From assembly GCF_003047265.1 (NCBI RefSeq), contig NZ_PZYY01000004.1, positions 310,001 to 374,000 on the forward strand: a stretch of DNA of 64,000 nucleotides, in the 5' to 3' direction. This DNA comes from Nocardioides terrigena (GTDB lineage Bacteria; Actinomycetota; Actinomycetes; Propionibacteriales; Nocardioidaceae). Below, in pieces: positions 38,395 to 48,000 of the stretch. The notes under the pieces are model-generated. The model was not told where the DNA came from and searched no databases. It saw only the letters and a list, made by a program, of their open reading frames with translations. Each line of letters starts with the position of its first letter. The first letter of the stretch is position 1. Made by a program: the position numbers and the translations under genes.

Positions 38395-39851
38395 GGGTTG
38401 AGCACCGCCTCCATGACGGCCTTGGCGATCGGGCCGCCGAGGCGACCGCCGGCGATGTCGCCGGGGGCCGTGTTGCTGGACTGCACGAGCACCGCGACGG
38501 CGACCTTGGGGTCGTCGGCGGGGGCGAACGAGGTGAACCAGGCGTACGGCGGCCGCGAGTCGGTCGACTCGGCGGTGCCGGTCTTGCCGGCCACCCGCAC
38601 GCCGGGGATCGCCGCGGCGAACGCCGTGCCCTCGTCGACCGTCGCCACCATCATCTCGGTGAGGTCGTCGGCGGTGCTCACGGAGACGGCCTGGGAGAGC
38701 TCGGACTCCTCGGTCTTGTCCAGCAGCGAGAGGTTGGGCGCGCGGACCTCGTCGACGACGTAGGGCCGCATGACCACGCCGTCGTTGGCGATGCCGGCCG
38801 AGACCAGGGCCATCTGGAGCGGGGTCGCGGTGACGCTCGCCTGGCCGATGCCCGACAGCGCGGTCTGCGGCGGGTCCATGTCGGGCGGGTACAGCGAGCG
38901 GGCCTGGCCGTCGAGGTCCTCGAGCGAGGTCGCGTTGAAGCCGAACTTCTCGGCCTGCTCGGTCATCGCCTCGATGCCCAGCTCGTCGGCCAGGGAGAGG
39001 AAGGTGACGTTGCAGGAGACCTGGAGCGCCTGGGTCAGGGTGATCCGGTTGCCGCCGCAGTCGCCGCCGCCCTGGTTGCCGACCTTGGTCGTCGACTGCG
39101 GGAGCTGGTACGACGTGCCGCCGGGCACGATCGACTCGGCGTCGTAGTCGCCGGACTCGATCGCGGCGGCCGCGGTCACCAGCTTGAAGGTCGACCCCGG
39201 GGGCAGCGTGGTGCCGATGCTGCGGTTGATGAGCGGCTCGGCCGGGTCCTGCTCGAGCTGCTGGAAGGTCTCGGTCAACGAGCCGAAGTCGTGCGTCGCC
39301 AGGGTGTTGGGGTCGTACGTCGGGTTGGAGACCATCGCGAGGACCTTGCCGGTGGCCGGCTCGACGGCCACCACGGCGCCCTGCACGTCCTCGCCCAGCG
39401 CACGCAGCCCCTCGTACGCCGCGGTCTGGGCCTCGGGGTCGATGGTCAGCTGGACGTTGCCGCCCTTGGGGTCGGTGTTGCTGAGCATGTCGACCAGCCG
39501 GGTGACGAAGAGTCGCGAGTCGTCGCCGGAGAGCACGTCGTTCTGCGAGCGCTCGATGCCGGACTGGCTGAAGTAGGAGAAGTACCCGGTGAGGGGGGCG
39601 TACTTGAAGGGCTGGGGGTAGACGCGCTGGAAGTCGTAGGCGTCGTCGCTGGGCACGCTGCGCGCGACCGGGTCCTTGCCGACGAGGATCGCGCCGCGCT
39701 CGCGGGAGAACGCCGCGTTGATCACGCGGCGGTTCTGCGGGTCCTCGGTGAGCTCTCCCGAGCGGACGTACATGAGGTAGGTCGCGTTGAGCATGAGGGC
39801 GAGGAAGAGCACGAGGCAGAAGAGGGAGATCGTGCGGATCGGCTTGTTCAC
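38391..39851 (-). CDS. pbpA: Penicillin-binding protein A (class B transpeptidase)
   Basis: 486 residues from GTG 39851, overlapping the rodA stop. An N-terminal membrane anchor (about 7-27) is followed by a short dimerisation region. The transpeptidase domain has SxxK Ser220-Lys223 (PPGSTFK), SCN 279-281 and KTG 423-425. All catalytic motifs are intact. It cross-links peptidoglycan outside the membrane with the glycosyltransferase encoded upstream. In mycobacteria PbpA is controlled by PknB phosphorylation. Confidence 0.95.
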   Translation of the reverse strand: MNKPIRTISLFCLVLFLALMLNATYLMYVRSGELTEDPQNRRVINAAFSRERGAILVGKDPVARSVPSDDAYDFQRVYPQPFKYAPLTGYFSYFSQSGIERSQNDVLSGDDSRLFVTRLVDMLSNTDPKGGNVQLTIDPEAQTAAYEGLRALGEDVQGAVVAVEPATGKVLAMVSNPTYDPNTLATHDFGSLTETFQQLEQDPAEPLINRSIGTTLPPGSTFKLVTAAAAIESGDYDAESIVPGGTSYQLPQSTTKVGNQGGGDCGGNRITLTQALQVSCNVTFLSLADELGIEAMTEQAEKFGFNATSLEDLDGQARSLYPPDMDPPQTALSGIGQASVTATPLQMALVSAGIANDGVVMRPYVVDEVRAPNLSLLDKTEESELSQAVSVSTADDLTEMMVATVDEGTAFAAAIPGVRVAGKTGTAESTDSRPPYAWFTSFAPADDPKVAVAVLVQSSNTAPGDIAGGRLGGPIAKAVMEAVLNP

Positions 39852-41257
39852 TTCAGCTTCACCACCTGGGTCGACTCGCTGTCGGAGCCGGTGTCGGAGT
39901 CGGCCTCGCTGAGGCGCGGGGCGGGGCGTCGGGCCTGGTCGGAGATGCGCAGCAGGAGCGCGATCACCACCCAGTTGGCCACCAGCGACGATCCGCCGTA
40001 GGACAGGAAGGGCGTGGTGAGACCGGTGAGCGGGATCAGGCCGGTGACGCCGCCCACGACCACGAAGACCTGCAGGGCGAAGATGCTGCCCAGGCCGACG
40101 GCCATCAGCTTGCCGAAGCCGTCGCGGGAGATCAGCGCGATGCGCAGCGCCCGCTCGACGATGAGTCCGTAGCAGAGGATGACGGCCAGGACCGCGGTCA
40201 GCCCGAGCTCCTCTCCGATGGCCGGGACGATGAAGTCGGACTCGGCGTACGGGATCCGGCAGGGCGCACCCTCACCGAAGCCCCGGCCGATGAGGCCGCC
40301 CCAGCCCATCCCGAACAGGCCCTCGACCAGCTGGCCCGAGCCGGGGCTCTGGTCGTAGTAGGCCATCGGGTCGAGCCAGATGTTGACGCGGTTCTGGACG
40401 TGGCCGAAGGCCTGCCAGCCGGCGAACGCCCCGGCGGCGAACAGGGCCGTGCCCACCACCAGCCAGCCCGGTCGCTCGGTGGCGACGTACAGCATGATCA
40501 GGAAGATCCCGAAGAACAGCAGCGAGGAGCCGAGGTCGCGCTGGAAGACCAGGATGAACATGCTGACCGCCCACATGCCCAGGATCGGGCCGAGGTCGCG
40601 ACCGCGCGGCAGGTCGATGAAGAGGACCCGGCGCCCGGCCAGGGCCAGCGCGTCGCGGTGCAGCACGAGGTAGCCGGCGAAGGCGATGACCAGCAGCACC
40701 TTGGCGACCTCGCCGGGCTGGAAGCTGAACGGGCCGACCGAGATCCAGATCTTGGCGCCGTTGACCGTGTTGCCGATGATCGGGACCATCGGCAGCAGCA
40801 GCAGCACGATCGCGGCCAGGCCGGTCGTGTAGGTCAGGCGCTGGAGCAGGCGGTGGTCGCGCAGCAGCCCGAGGGTGGCGACGAAGAGCACCACGCCCAG
40901 CGTCATCCAGATGAGCTGCTGGCGGGCGAAGGTGTCGTTGTCGACGCACTGGGCGGTGTTGTCGAGGTCGAGGCGGTGGATCACCGCCAGGCCGAGGCCG
41001 TTGAGGGCTGCGACGACGGGCAGCAGCACCGGGTCGGCGTACGGCGCGAAGATGCGGACCGCGACGTGGGCGACCACGATGAGCGCCGTCAGCCACCCGC
41101 CGTAGCCGACGATGTCGGCCGGGATCGTGCCCTCCATCCCGAGGCCGACGGCGGCGTAGGCGCCGATGCCGACCGCGAGGGCGAGCAGGAGCAGGAAGAG
41201 CTCCGCGCCCCGACGGCGTCGGTGCACGAACCCCATCAGGGTGTGGTCCTGGCTCAT
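39848..41257 (-). CDS. rodA: SEDS peptidoglycan glycosyltransferase RodA/FtsW
   Basis: 469 residues from ATG 41257, whose A overlaps the pstP stop (TGATG). It has about ten to twelve membrane helices. SEDS motifs include NGAKIWISVGPFSFQPGEVAK, FQRDLGSSLLFFGIFL, PYAESDFIVPAIGEELG and PLTGLTTPFLSYGGSSLVANW, the last close to the family signature. It polymerises lipid II. Its class B partner is the adjacent pbpA. Its position before pbpA makes RodA the better name than FtsW. Confidence 0.94.
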   Translation of the reverse strand: MSQDHTLMGFVHRRRRGAELFLLLLALAVGIGAYAAVGLGMEGTIPADIVGYGGWLTALIVVAHVAVRIFAPYADPVLLPVVAALNGLGLAVIHRLDLDNTAQCVDNDTFARQQLIWMTLGVVLFVATLGLLRDHRLLQRLTYTTGLAAIVLLLLPMVPIIGNTVNGAKIWISVGPFSFQPGEVAKVLLVIAFAGYLVLHRDALALAGRRVLFIDLPRGRDLGPILGMWAVSMFILVFQRDLGSSLLFFGIFLIMLYVATERPGWLVVGTALFAAGAFAGWQAFGHVQNRVNIWLDPMAYYDQSPGSGQLVEGLFGMGWGGLIGRGFGEGAPCRIPYAESDFIVPAIGEELGLTAVLAVILCYGLIVERALRIALISRDGFGKLMAVGLGSIFALQVFVVVGGVTGLIPLTGLTTPFLSYGGSSLVANWVVIALLLRISDQARRPAPRLSEADSDTGSDSESTQVVKLK

Positions 41258-42534
41258 CAGCCCGTGCTCGTCTCGGTGGGCACGTCCTGACGGGCGGCGT
41301 AGTTGTCCACCGTCGCGCGGGCGTCGTCGAGGTCCCGGGCCTCGATGCCCTCGGCCACCTGCTCGGCGTCGATCTCGCTCAGGTTGGCGAGGTCGACGTC
41401 GGTGACCTCGTAGGGGTGCGAGATCTCGATGCCGGGGATCTCGGCGTTGAGGCCGCGGAAGATCGTCACCCGGTCGTCGGAGACACCGACGTAGAACTGC
41501 TGCTGGCTCCAGGACCACATGGCCGCCAGGGCCACCCAGATGACGCCGAGGAGCACGGCGAGGGCGAGCAGGCGCTTGAGCCAGGTGTGCCGGGTCGGCG
41601 GACGCGGGGCGTAGCGCTGGGCCTCGCGGTCGATCGGGTCGGAGGGGATGACGTGCATGTCGGCCGGCAGGTCGTCCGGCACCGGGTCGATCTCGCCGGT
41701 GTCGCCGGAGCGGTGGCCCCGGAAGAGGCCGCGGCCCGTGACGCCGCCGGTCGACTTGCGGGGCAGGTCGGCGGCCGCGCCCACCAGCAGGGGCTGGAGG
41801 TCGGGGTCGGGCTCGGTGTCGATGACGTCGGCGACCACGCAGGTGACGTTGTCGCTGCTCCCGGCCTCGAGGCTGGCGCGGACCAGCTCGACGGCGGCGT
41901 AGTCGGGGGTGCCGGTGGCGAGGATGTCGGCCATCCGGGCGTCGTCGAGGGTGCCGCACGCACCGTCGCTGCACAGGAAGATGCGGTCCCCGACCTCGAG
42001 GGGGACCTCGAAGAGGTCGGGCTCCTCGTGCCGGACGCCGTCGAGCGCCTTGAGGATGAGGTTGCGGTGCGGGTGCACGCGCGACTCCTCCTCGCTGATG
42101 CGCCCCTCGTCGATCAGGCTCTGGACAAAGGTGTGGTCGTGGGTCAGCTGGCGCAGCTCGCCGCCGCGGAACAGGTAGCCGCGGCTGTCGCCGAGGTGAC
42201 CGACGCCGAGCCGGCTGCCGTCGAAGAGCGCCACGGTGGCCGTGGTGCTGGTGCCGCTGAGCTCGGGGTCCTCCTCGACGAGCTCGCCGATCCGGTCGTC
42301 GGCCCGGTGGATCGCACCGGCGACCAGGGCGAGCAGGTCGTCGGTCGGCTCGGCGTCGAGCTTGCGCAGCTGCTGGACGGCGGTGCTGCTGGCCAGGTCG
42401 CCGCGCGCCGCTCCACCGACGCCGTCGCACACCGTGAGCAGCCAGGGTCCGGCGTAGCCGGAGTCCTGGTTGTCGCGGCGCACGCGGCCGACGTCGGAGA
42501 TGGCGCTGTACGCCAGGTGCAGCGGTCCGGTCAT
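41257..42534 (-). CDS. pstP: PP2C-type Ser/Thr phosphatase PstP
   Basis: 425 residues from ATG 42534. The PP2C catalytic domain (1-240) has VRRDNQDSGY, VCDGVGGAARGD, GHLGDSRGYL and SSDNVTCVV, the metal-binding Asp residues. A linker, one membrane helix (about 325-345) and an extracellular part of about 80 residues follow. It reverses phosphorylation by PknA and PknB and is encoded in the same operon, as in mycobacteria. Confidence 0.95.
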   Translation of the reverse strand: MTGPLHLAYSAISDVGRVRRDNQDSGYAGPWLLTVCDGVGGAARGDLASSTAVQQLRKLDAEPTDDLLALVAGAIHRADDRIGELVEEDPELSGTSTTATVALFDGSRLGVGHLGDSRGYLFRGGELRQLTHDHTFVQSLIDEGRISEEESRVHPHRNLILKALDGVRHEEPDLFEVPLEVGDRIFLCSDGACGTLDDARMADILATGTPDYAAVELVRASLEAGSSDNVTCVVADVIDTEPDPDLQPLLVGAAADLPRKSTGGVTGRGLFRGHRSGDTGEIDPVPDDLPADMHVIPSDPIDREAQRYAPRPPTRHTWLKRLLALAVLLGVIWVALAAMWSWSQQQFYVGVSDDRVTIFRGLNAEIPGIEISHPYEVTDVDLANLSEIDAEQVAEGIEARDLDDARATVDNYAARQDVPTETSTG

Positions 42535-42547
42535 GGGGAGGAGGTCC

Positions 42548-43024
42548 CTACTTCCGCAGCTCGAGGATGGTCTTGCCGATGCGCACCTGGATGCCGAGGC
42601 CGATGGTCGTCGGCTGCGTGATGCGCACCGAGCCGACGTAGGTGCCGTTGGTCGAGCCGAGGTCCTCCACGAACCACTCGTCGCCGCTGGCGGCCACCCG
42701 GGCGTGGCGGGTCGAGACGTAGTCGTCGTCGAGGCGGATCGCCGCGTCGCTGCCGCGTCCGATCAGCAGGGGGGCGTCCTCGAGCTCGGCGCGGGCACCG
42801 GTGTTGTCGCCCTCGACCACGATCAGGTGGGTGGGCGAGCCGCGGCGGCGCGACGGGGACTTGGCCTTGGACTTGCCGCGGGCGGGAGCGGCCCCGCCAC
42901 GGGCGGTCTCGGGCACGCGGGCGCCGAACATGTCGGAGCGGATCACCGAGATCGCGGACAGCACGAAGATCCACAGGATCGCGAGGTAGGCGAAGCGGAT
43001 GAGGAACAGGGTGAGCTCGGACAC
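42548..43024 (-). CDS. fhaB: FHA-domain membrane protein FhaB (FipA-like)
   Basis: 158 residues from GTG 43024. A membrane helix starts near the N-terminus (about 5-27), followed by a basic Ser/Lys/Arg linker and a C-terminal FHA domain. The FHA motifs are LLIGRGSDAAIRL, VSTRHARV and DLGSTNGTYV. FHA domains bind phosphothreonine. FhaB/FipA in mycobacteria links PknA-phosphorylated FtsZ to division. It lies 3 bp after fhaA. Confidence 0.93.
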   Translation of the reverse strand: MSELTLFLIRFAYLAILWIFVLSAISVIRSDMFGARVPETARGGAAPARGKSKAKSPSRRRGSPTHLIVVEGDNTGARAELEDAPLLIGRGSDAAIRLDDDYVSTRHARVAASGDEWFVEDLGSTNGTYVGSVRITQPTTIGLGIQVRIGKTILELRK

Positions 43025-43027
43025 GAC

Positions 43028-43720
43028 CTAGCCCTCCTCGGTGACGCGCACCGTCATGGTGGTGTGGCCGATCTTGACCTCGCTGCCGTCGCGCAGGCCG
43101 GCCCGGCCGACCTTGGCGCCGTTGACGAGCATGCCGTTGGTGGAGCCGAGGTCGACGACCTCGAGGTCCTCGCCGTTGACCATGAACTCGATGTGCCGGC
43201 GGCTCACGCCGGGGTCGTTGATGCGCAGGTCGGCCTCGGTGCCGCGCCCGACGACGAGGCCGGGGGCGCGCAGCGGGTGGCGGGTGCCGTTGACCTCGAG
43301 GACGGCCCGCGCGGCCCGGGTGCGGGTGCGCTGGTCGTTGTCGGTGACGCTGGCCTCGGCGCGGCTCAGGATGCGGAAGCGACCGGTCGTCAGGTCGTCG
43401 GCCGCCTCGAAGTCGACGTGCACCGGCCCGGTGAAGACGTAGCCCTGGGCGTCGGCGTGGTCCTTGAGCTGGTCCACGAGCTCGCGCTCCATCGCGTCGT
43501 CGTAGCCCTGCAGGCGCTCGAGGTCGACGCCGGCGAGCTGCACGAGGAACCGGTTGGGCACCAGTCGACGGTCGCGGCTCATGATCTGCGCGTTGTTGTC
43601 GCACTCGCGCTGGAGCGCCGCGGCGATCTCGACGGGCTGCACCGCGCTGCGGAACGCGCGGGCGAACACCCCGGAGATCATCTGCTCGAGCCTGCGCTCG
43701 AATCGCTGCAGTGCATTCAC
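43028..43720 (-). CDS. fhaA: DUF3662/FHA protein FhaA
   Basis: 230 residues from GTG 43720 (AGGAGG 8 nt upstream). The N-terminal DUF3662 domain (NALQRFERRLEQMISGVFARAF) is followed by a short linker and an FHA domain with LVVGRGTEADLRI, VSRRHIEF and DLGSTNGMLV. The linker is much shorter than in M. tuberculosis FhaA (over 500 residues), so this is a compact form. FhaA binds phosphorylated kinases and the lipid II flippase partner MviN. It is the first gene of the seven-gene operon. Confidence 0.93.
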   Translation of the reverse strand: MNALQRFERRLEQMISGVFARAFRSAVQPVEIAAALQRECDNNAQIMSRDRRLVPNRFLVQLAGVDLERLQGYDDAMERELVDQLKDHADAQGYVFTGPVHVDFEAADDLTTGRFRILSRAEASVTDNDQRTRTRAARAVLEVNGTRHPLRAPGLVVGRGTEADLRINDPGVSRRHIEFMVNGEDLEVVDLGSTNGMLVNGAKVGRAGLRDGSEVKIGHTTMTVRVTEEG

Positions 43721-43823
43721 GTCGTGCGCCTCCTCTCGACGGCCGTCGGGTCTGGCCGATCGTACTGTCAGGGGACCGGCCGTCCGGGCACCACCGCGGC
43801 CGAACGCCGCCCCGGGACGGCGA

Positions 43824-43854
43824 TTGTGACGCCTCCGCGGCCGTGGGATAGCCT
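43824..43854 (+). promoter_or_regulatory. Promoter of tRNA-Leu
   Basis: TTGTGA (43824-43829) is followed by GATAGCCT (43847-43854), giving a -10 of GATAGC or TAGCCT at 17 or 19 bp spacing. The -35 word equals that of tRNA-Ile. Confidence 0.5.
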
Positions 43855-43868
43855 TGCCCTCGCTTCAC

Positions 43869-43954
43869 GCGCGAGTGGCGGAACGGCAGACGCGCTGCGT
43901 TCAGGTCGCAGTGTCCGAAAGGGCGTGGGGGTTCAAATCCCCCCTCGCGCACCA
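43869..43954 (+). tRNA. tRNA-Leu (anticodon CAG)
   Basis: The acceptor stem GCGCGAG pairs with CTCGCGC. The anticodon loop is TTCAGGT on CTGCG/CGCAG. A long variable arm (TGTCCGAAAGGGCG) marks a type II tRNA. CCA is encoded at 43952-43954. A 13-bp terminator hairpin follows. Confidence 0.96.
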
Positions 43955-43957
43955 CCA

Positions 43958-43987
43958 CGAAGGCCCCGGGTCACCCCGGGGCCTTCG
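43958..43987. terminator. 13-bp perfect hairpin after tRNA-Leu
   Basis: CGAAGGCCCCGGG and its complement flank TCAC. It lies between tRNA-Leu (plus) and the CHAD gene (minus, ends 44013) and can serve both. Confidence 0.8.
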
Positions 43988-44012
43988 GTGCGTCCGGGGG
44001 CCTTGGGAGTCG

Positions 44013-44921
44013 TCAGCGCATCCAGGACCGCAACGACGTCCGGTCGACATCGCGGAGCACGCGCCGGAGGTCGTCGCGGGCCGCCTCGAGCGCGACGGCC
44101 TGGGCGTCGCGGACGCTCGCCAGGACGCGGGCCTCATCGCCGTCGAGCTCGAGGCGGAGGGGTGCGTCGACCAGGAACTCGTGCACGAGGACCCGGTCCT
44201 GGTGGTCGCCGAGCTCCCGCTGCACACGCTTGGCCGTCTTCGCCAGGCGTCTGGTCCGACGGCCGAGCACCTCGGTCAGCGACTCGGCGACGTAGCGGGC
44301 GCGCTTGCTCGCCTTGCGGGCCTCGTGGAGGAGGTCGTCCGCGGTGGCGCCTCCGGTCGGGTCCAGGGCGGCGCGGGCGCGTCGGCGGAAGCGGGACCAC
44401 TCGGAGCGCAGCAGCGGCACCAGGACCTCGTCGGCCGGTCGGTGCGCCGCGGGCAGCCACGGGGGGAGGTCGGCGAGGCGCTCGAGGCCTCGCGTGAGCT
44501 CGTCGTACGCCGGGTCGTCGAGGTGGTCGATCGCGCGCTGCCAGGTCTCGTGCGAGGCCGGCTCGAGCAGCTGACCGAGCCGATCGTGCACGCGGGACGC
44601 GGCCGCGCCCTCGCTGCCGGCGAAGAGGGCGTCGACCTGGCGGCGCACGACGACCGCGTCCTGGGCAGGCCCGACGGCCCGGGCGGTGCGCTGCAGGTCG
44701 TCGACCAGGATGCGACAGGTCCGGGCGTCGAGCAGCGGCTCGAAGCCGGACAGGTCGCTCCGCAGCCTCCGGGTCGCCACCCGGAAGCGGTGGACCGCAC
44801 CGGGAGCGTGCGCGCGGACGTCGATCTCCCGCGACCGCAGGTCGGCCAGCTGGCGACCCAGCCCCGGCGTGAGGGCCTCCGCCGCGGTCGTGGGGCGGCG
44901 CGTCGTGTCCTGGCTGATCAT
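44013..44921 (-). CDS. CHAD-domain protein
   Basis: 302 residues from ATG 44921. It is all alpha-helical, with the conserved His and basic residues of CHAD domains: VHRFRVATRRLRSDLSGFEP and DLLHEARKASKRARYVAESL, then LGDHQDRVLVHEFL. CHAD domains bind polyphosphate. There is no CYTH (triphosphatase) domain, which is often fused to CHAD, so it is a stand-alone binder. A polyphosphate glucokinase gene lies 15 kb away. It is divergent from the synthetase gene, with a shared 178-bp regulatory gap. Confidence 0.88.
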   Translation of the reverse strand: MISQDTTRRPTTAAEALTPGLGRQLADLRSREIDVRAHAPGAVHRFRVATRRLRSDLSGFEPLLDARTCRILVDDLQRTARAVGPAQDAVVVRRQVDALFAGSEGAAASRVHDRLGQLLEPASHETWQRAIDHLDDPAYDELTRGLERLADLPPWLPAAHRPADEVLVPLLRSEWSRFRRRARAALDPTGGATADDLLHEARKASKRARYVAESLTEVLGRRTRRLAKTAKRVQRELGDHQDRVLVHEFLVDAPLRLELDGDEARVLASVRDAQAVALEAARDDLRRVLRDVDRTSLRSWMR

Positions 44922-44997
44922 GCGGGCGGACCTCACCGGGCTCTCCGTGTGGTGCGAGATCCGGCGTGATCCGGTCGCGTCACGCACGGTAGCGACC

Positions 44998-45080
44998 GGA
45001 GGTGAACACACCGGCGCGGTGACCACGAGTCGCGCACGGAGGGCCGCCACTCGCTGGACGTCCCCCCGTTGTTCACCTCC
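44998..45080. promoter_or_regulatory. 11-bp perfect inverted repeat in the CHAD-synthetase gap
   Basis: GGAGGTGAACA (44998-45008) and TGTTCACCTCC (45070-45080) are perfect reverse complements with centres 72 bp apart (about seven helical turns), in the divergent promoter region. This fits a looped or paired operator. It is also an argument for the downstream GTG start of the synthetase. Confidence 0.5.
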
Positions 45081-45098
45081 CTGCACGAGACTCCGTGG

Positions 45099-48000
45099 GT
45101 GTCAGCGCCCACTCCGTCGCACCCCGCGAGCGCCGACGACCGCCTGCTGCGCGCGGTTGCAGCCCCGCCGGAGCGCACGCTCGTCGACGTCTTCGAGGCC
45201 ACGCTCGCCGCCGCCCCCGAGGCGCGGGCCCTCGACAACGGTGCCGAGCAGCTGACCTACGGGGAGTTCGCGGACGCGGCGCTGGCCCTCGCCGACGACC
45301 TCAACGCCGTGGGGGTGGGGCGTGGTGACCGGGTCGGGGTCCGGATCAAGTCCGGCACCCCCGACCTGTACGTCGCGATCATGGGGGTGCTCCTCGCCGG
45401 GTCGGCGTACGTCCCGGTGGACGCCGAGGACCCCGACGACCGGGCCCGGCTCGTGTTCGGTGAGGCGGGGGTGGCCGCCGTCGTCGGCAACGACCTGGCC
45501 GTCGCCCTGCGCCGACCACCTGCCCCGGCGAGGACCGACGGACCGGTGGTCCCCGACGACGACGCGTGGGTGATCTTCACGTCGGGATCCACCGGTACGC
45601 CGAAGGGCGTGGCCGTGTCGCACCGGTGCGCCGCCGCCTTCGTCGACGCCGAGTCGCGACTGTTCCTCCGGGACGACCCGCTGGGGACGCACGACCGGGT
45701 GATGGCCGGGCTGTCGGTCGCCTTCGACGCATCGTGCGAGGAGATGTGGCTCGCCTGGGCGCAGGGCGCCTGCCTGGTCCCGGCACCGAGGTCCCTGGTC
45801 CGCAGCGGTGTGGACGTCGGGCCGTGGCTGCTCGCCAACGACATCACCGTCGTGTCCACCGTCCCGACGCTGGTCACCCTGTGGCCCACCGAGTCCCTGG
45901 CCGCGGTCCGTCTCCTCATCCTCGGTGGAGAGGCCTGCCCACCCGAGATCGGAGCCCGCCTGGCCCACGACGGGCGTGAGGTCTGGAACACCTACGGGCC
46001 CACCGAGGCGACCGTCGTCTCGTGCGGCGCGCGGCTGGGCCCGGACGGGCCGGTGCGGATCGGGCTGCCGCTCGACGGCTGGGACCTCGCCGTCGTGGAC
46101 GCGGAGGGTCGGCCGGTGCCCCCCGGGGCCGTCGGCGAGCTGATCATCGGAGGAGTCGGTCTGGCTCGCTACCTGGATGCGGACAAGGACGCCGAGAAGT
46201 ACGCCCCGATGCCGTCGCTGGGCTGGACCCGCGCCTACCGCAGCGGGGACCTGGTGCGCGACGACGGCCACGGGCTGCTCTTCGAGGGCCGCGCCGACGA
46301 CCAGGTCAAGCTCGGTGGCCGGCGCATCGAGCTCGGCGAGGTCGACAGCGTGCTGCTCCGGCTGCCCGGCGTGCGAGGTGCGGCGGCCGCCGTGCGGAGG
46401 ACGCAGGCGGGCAACACCCTGCTGGTGGGCTACGTCCAGGTGGACGAGACCTTCCACGCCCCGACCGCCCTCGCCCTGTTGCGGGAGTCGCAGCCCGCGG
46501 CGCTCGTCCCCCGGTTGGCGACCGTCGGGTCGCTGCCGACCAAGACCTCGGGAAAGGTGGACCGGGACGCCCTCCCGTGGCCGCTTCCCGACGGGGCCGA
46601 CGACACCCGTGCGCACGACGAGCTCACCGGGACCGGTGCGTGGGTCGCGGAGCTGTGGGGCGAGGTCATCGGGGCCACCCCGCGCTCGGGCGACGACGAC
46701 TTCTTCGACCTCGGCGGGGGCAGCCTCACCGCCGCCCAGATCGTGTCGAAGCTGCGCAGCCGCCACCCCGAGACGACGGTCGCCGACATCTACGAGCACC
46801 CGACCCTGGCCGGCCTGGCCGGGGCGCTCGACGCCATGGCGGCGCCCGCGTCCCGCACCGACCGGCACGTGCGGCCCACCCCCACCAAGACCCAGCGGGG
46901 GCAGCTCGCCTTCAGCCTGCCGCTGCGCACGATCACGGGACTGCGCTGGCTGACCTGGGTCGCGATCGGCAACAACGTCGCCACCTGGCTCCTCGGGACC
47001 ACCTACCTCGAGCCGGTGCCGTGGCTCGCGGTCGTGATCGGCTGGTTGCTGCTGATCACGCCGCTGGGTCGCATGGGCACCACCGTCCTGGGTGCGCGTC
47101 TCCTGCTGCGCGGAGTACGTCCGGGGACCTACCCGCGCGGCGGCAGGATCCACCTCCGGGTGTGGCTGGCCGAGCGGCTGGCCGACGAGTGCGGTGCGGT
47201 CAACCTCTCCGGGGCTCCCTTCATCCAGCTCTACGCGAGGGCCCTGGGAGCCCGGGTCGGCCGGGACGTCGACCTGCACTCGGTGCCCCCGGTGACCGGA
47301 TTCCTGACCCTGGGGGACGGGTGCTCGGTCGAGCCGGAGGTCGACCTGACCGGGCACTGGCTGGACGGCGACGTGCTGCACGTCGGCTCCGTCGAGGTCG
47401 GCCCCGGTGCCCGCATCGGGACGCGCAGCACCCTGGGCCCGGGCGCCCAGGTGGGTCGCGACGCGGAGGTGGCGCCGGGGTCGTCCGTCCACGGTGCCGT
47501 CCCGCAGCGGGAGTTCTGGTCGGGCTCGCCCGCCGAGCGGGTGTCCGAGGCGCGGGGGCCGTGGTCCTCGGAGCGTCCCCCGCGGCGTACGTCGTGGGCC
47601 GTGGCGTACGGCGCCACCGCCCTCGGCATCGCGTCGCTGCCGCTCGTCGCCCTGGCCTGCGGACTGCTCGTCCTGCTCCCCTCCCTGGACGGAGCCACCG
47701 CCCTCGGCGACGCGGCCACGGGTGTCCTGCTCCTGCTCCCGGTCGCCGCCGCCGTCACCCTCGTCGTGCTCGCCGCCCTCGTCCTGGTCGCGGTGCGCCT
47801 GGCCGGCCTCGGGCTGCGACCGGGACACCACCCGGTCCACAGCAGGCCCGCGCTGCAGGCCTGGGCGACCCTCCGCGTCCTCGACGAGGCGCGCACCTGG
47901 CTCTACCCGCTGTACGCCAGCACCCTCACCCCGTGGTGGCTCCGGCGCCTCGGTGCCCGGGTGGGCACCAACGTCGAGGCCTCGACGGTCCTGCTGATCC

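Noticed and set aside
45069-45098. TTG start for the synthetase
   Set aside because: TTG 45069 has no ribosome site and lies on an inverted-repeat arm. GTG 45099 is closer to the conserved region and has a weak GAGA site. The true start is still not certain.
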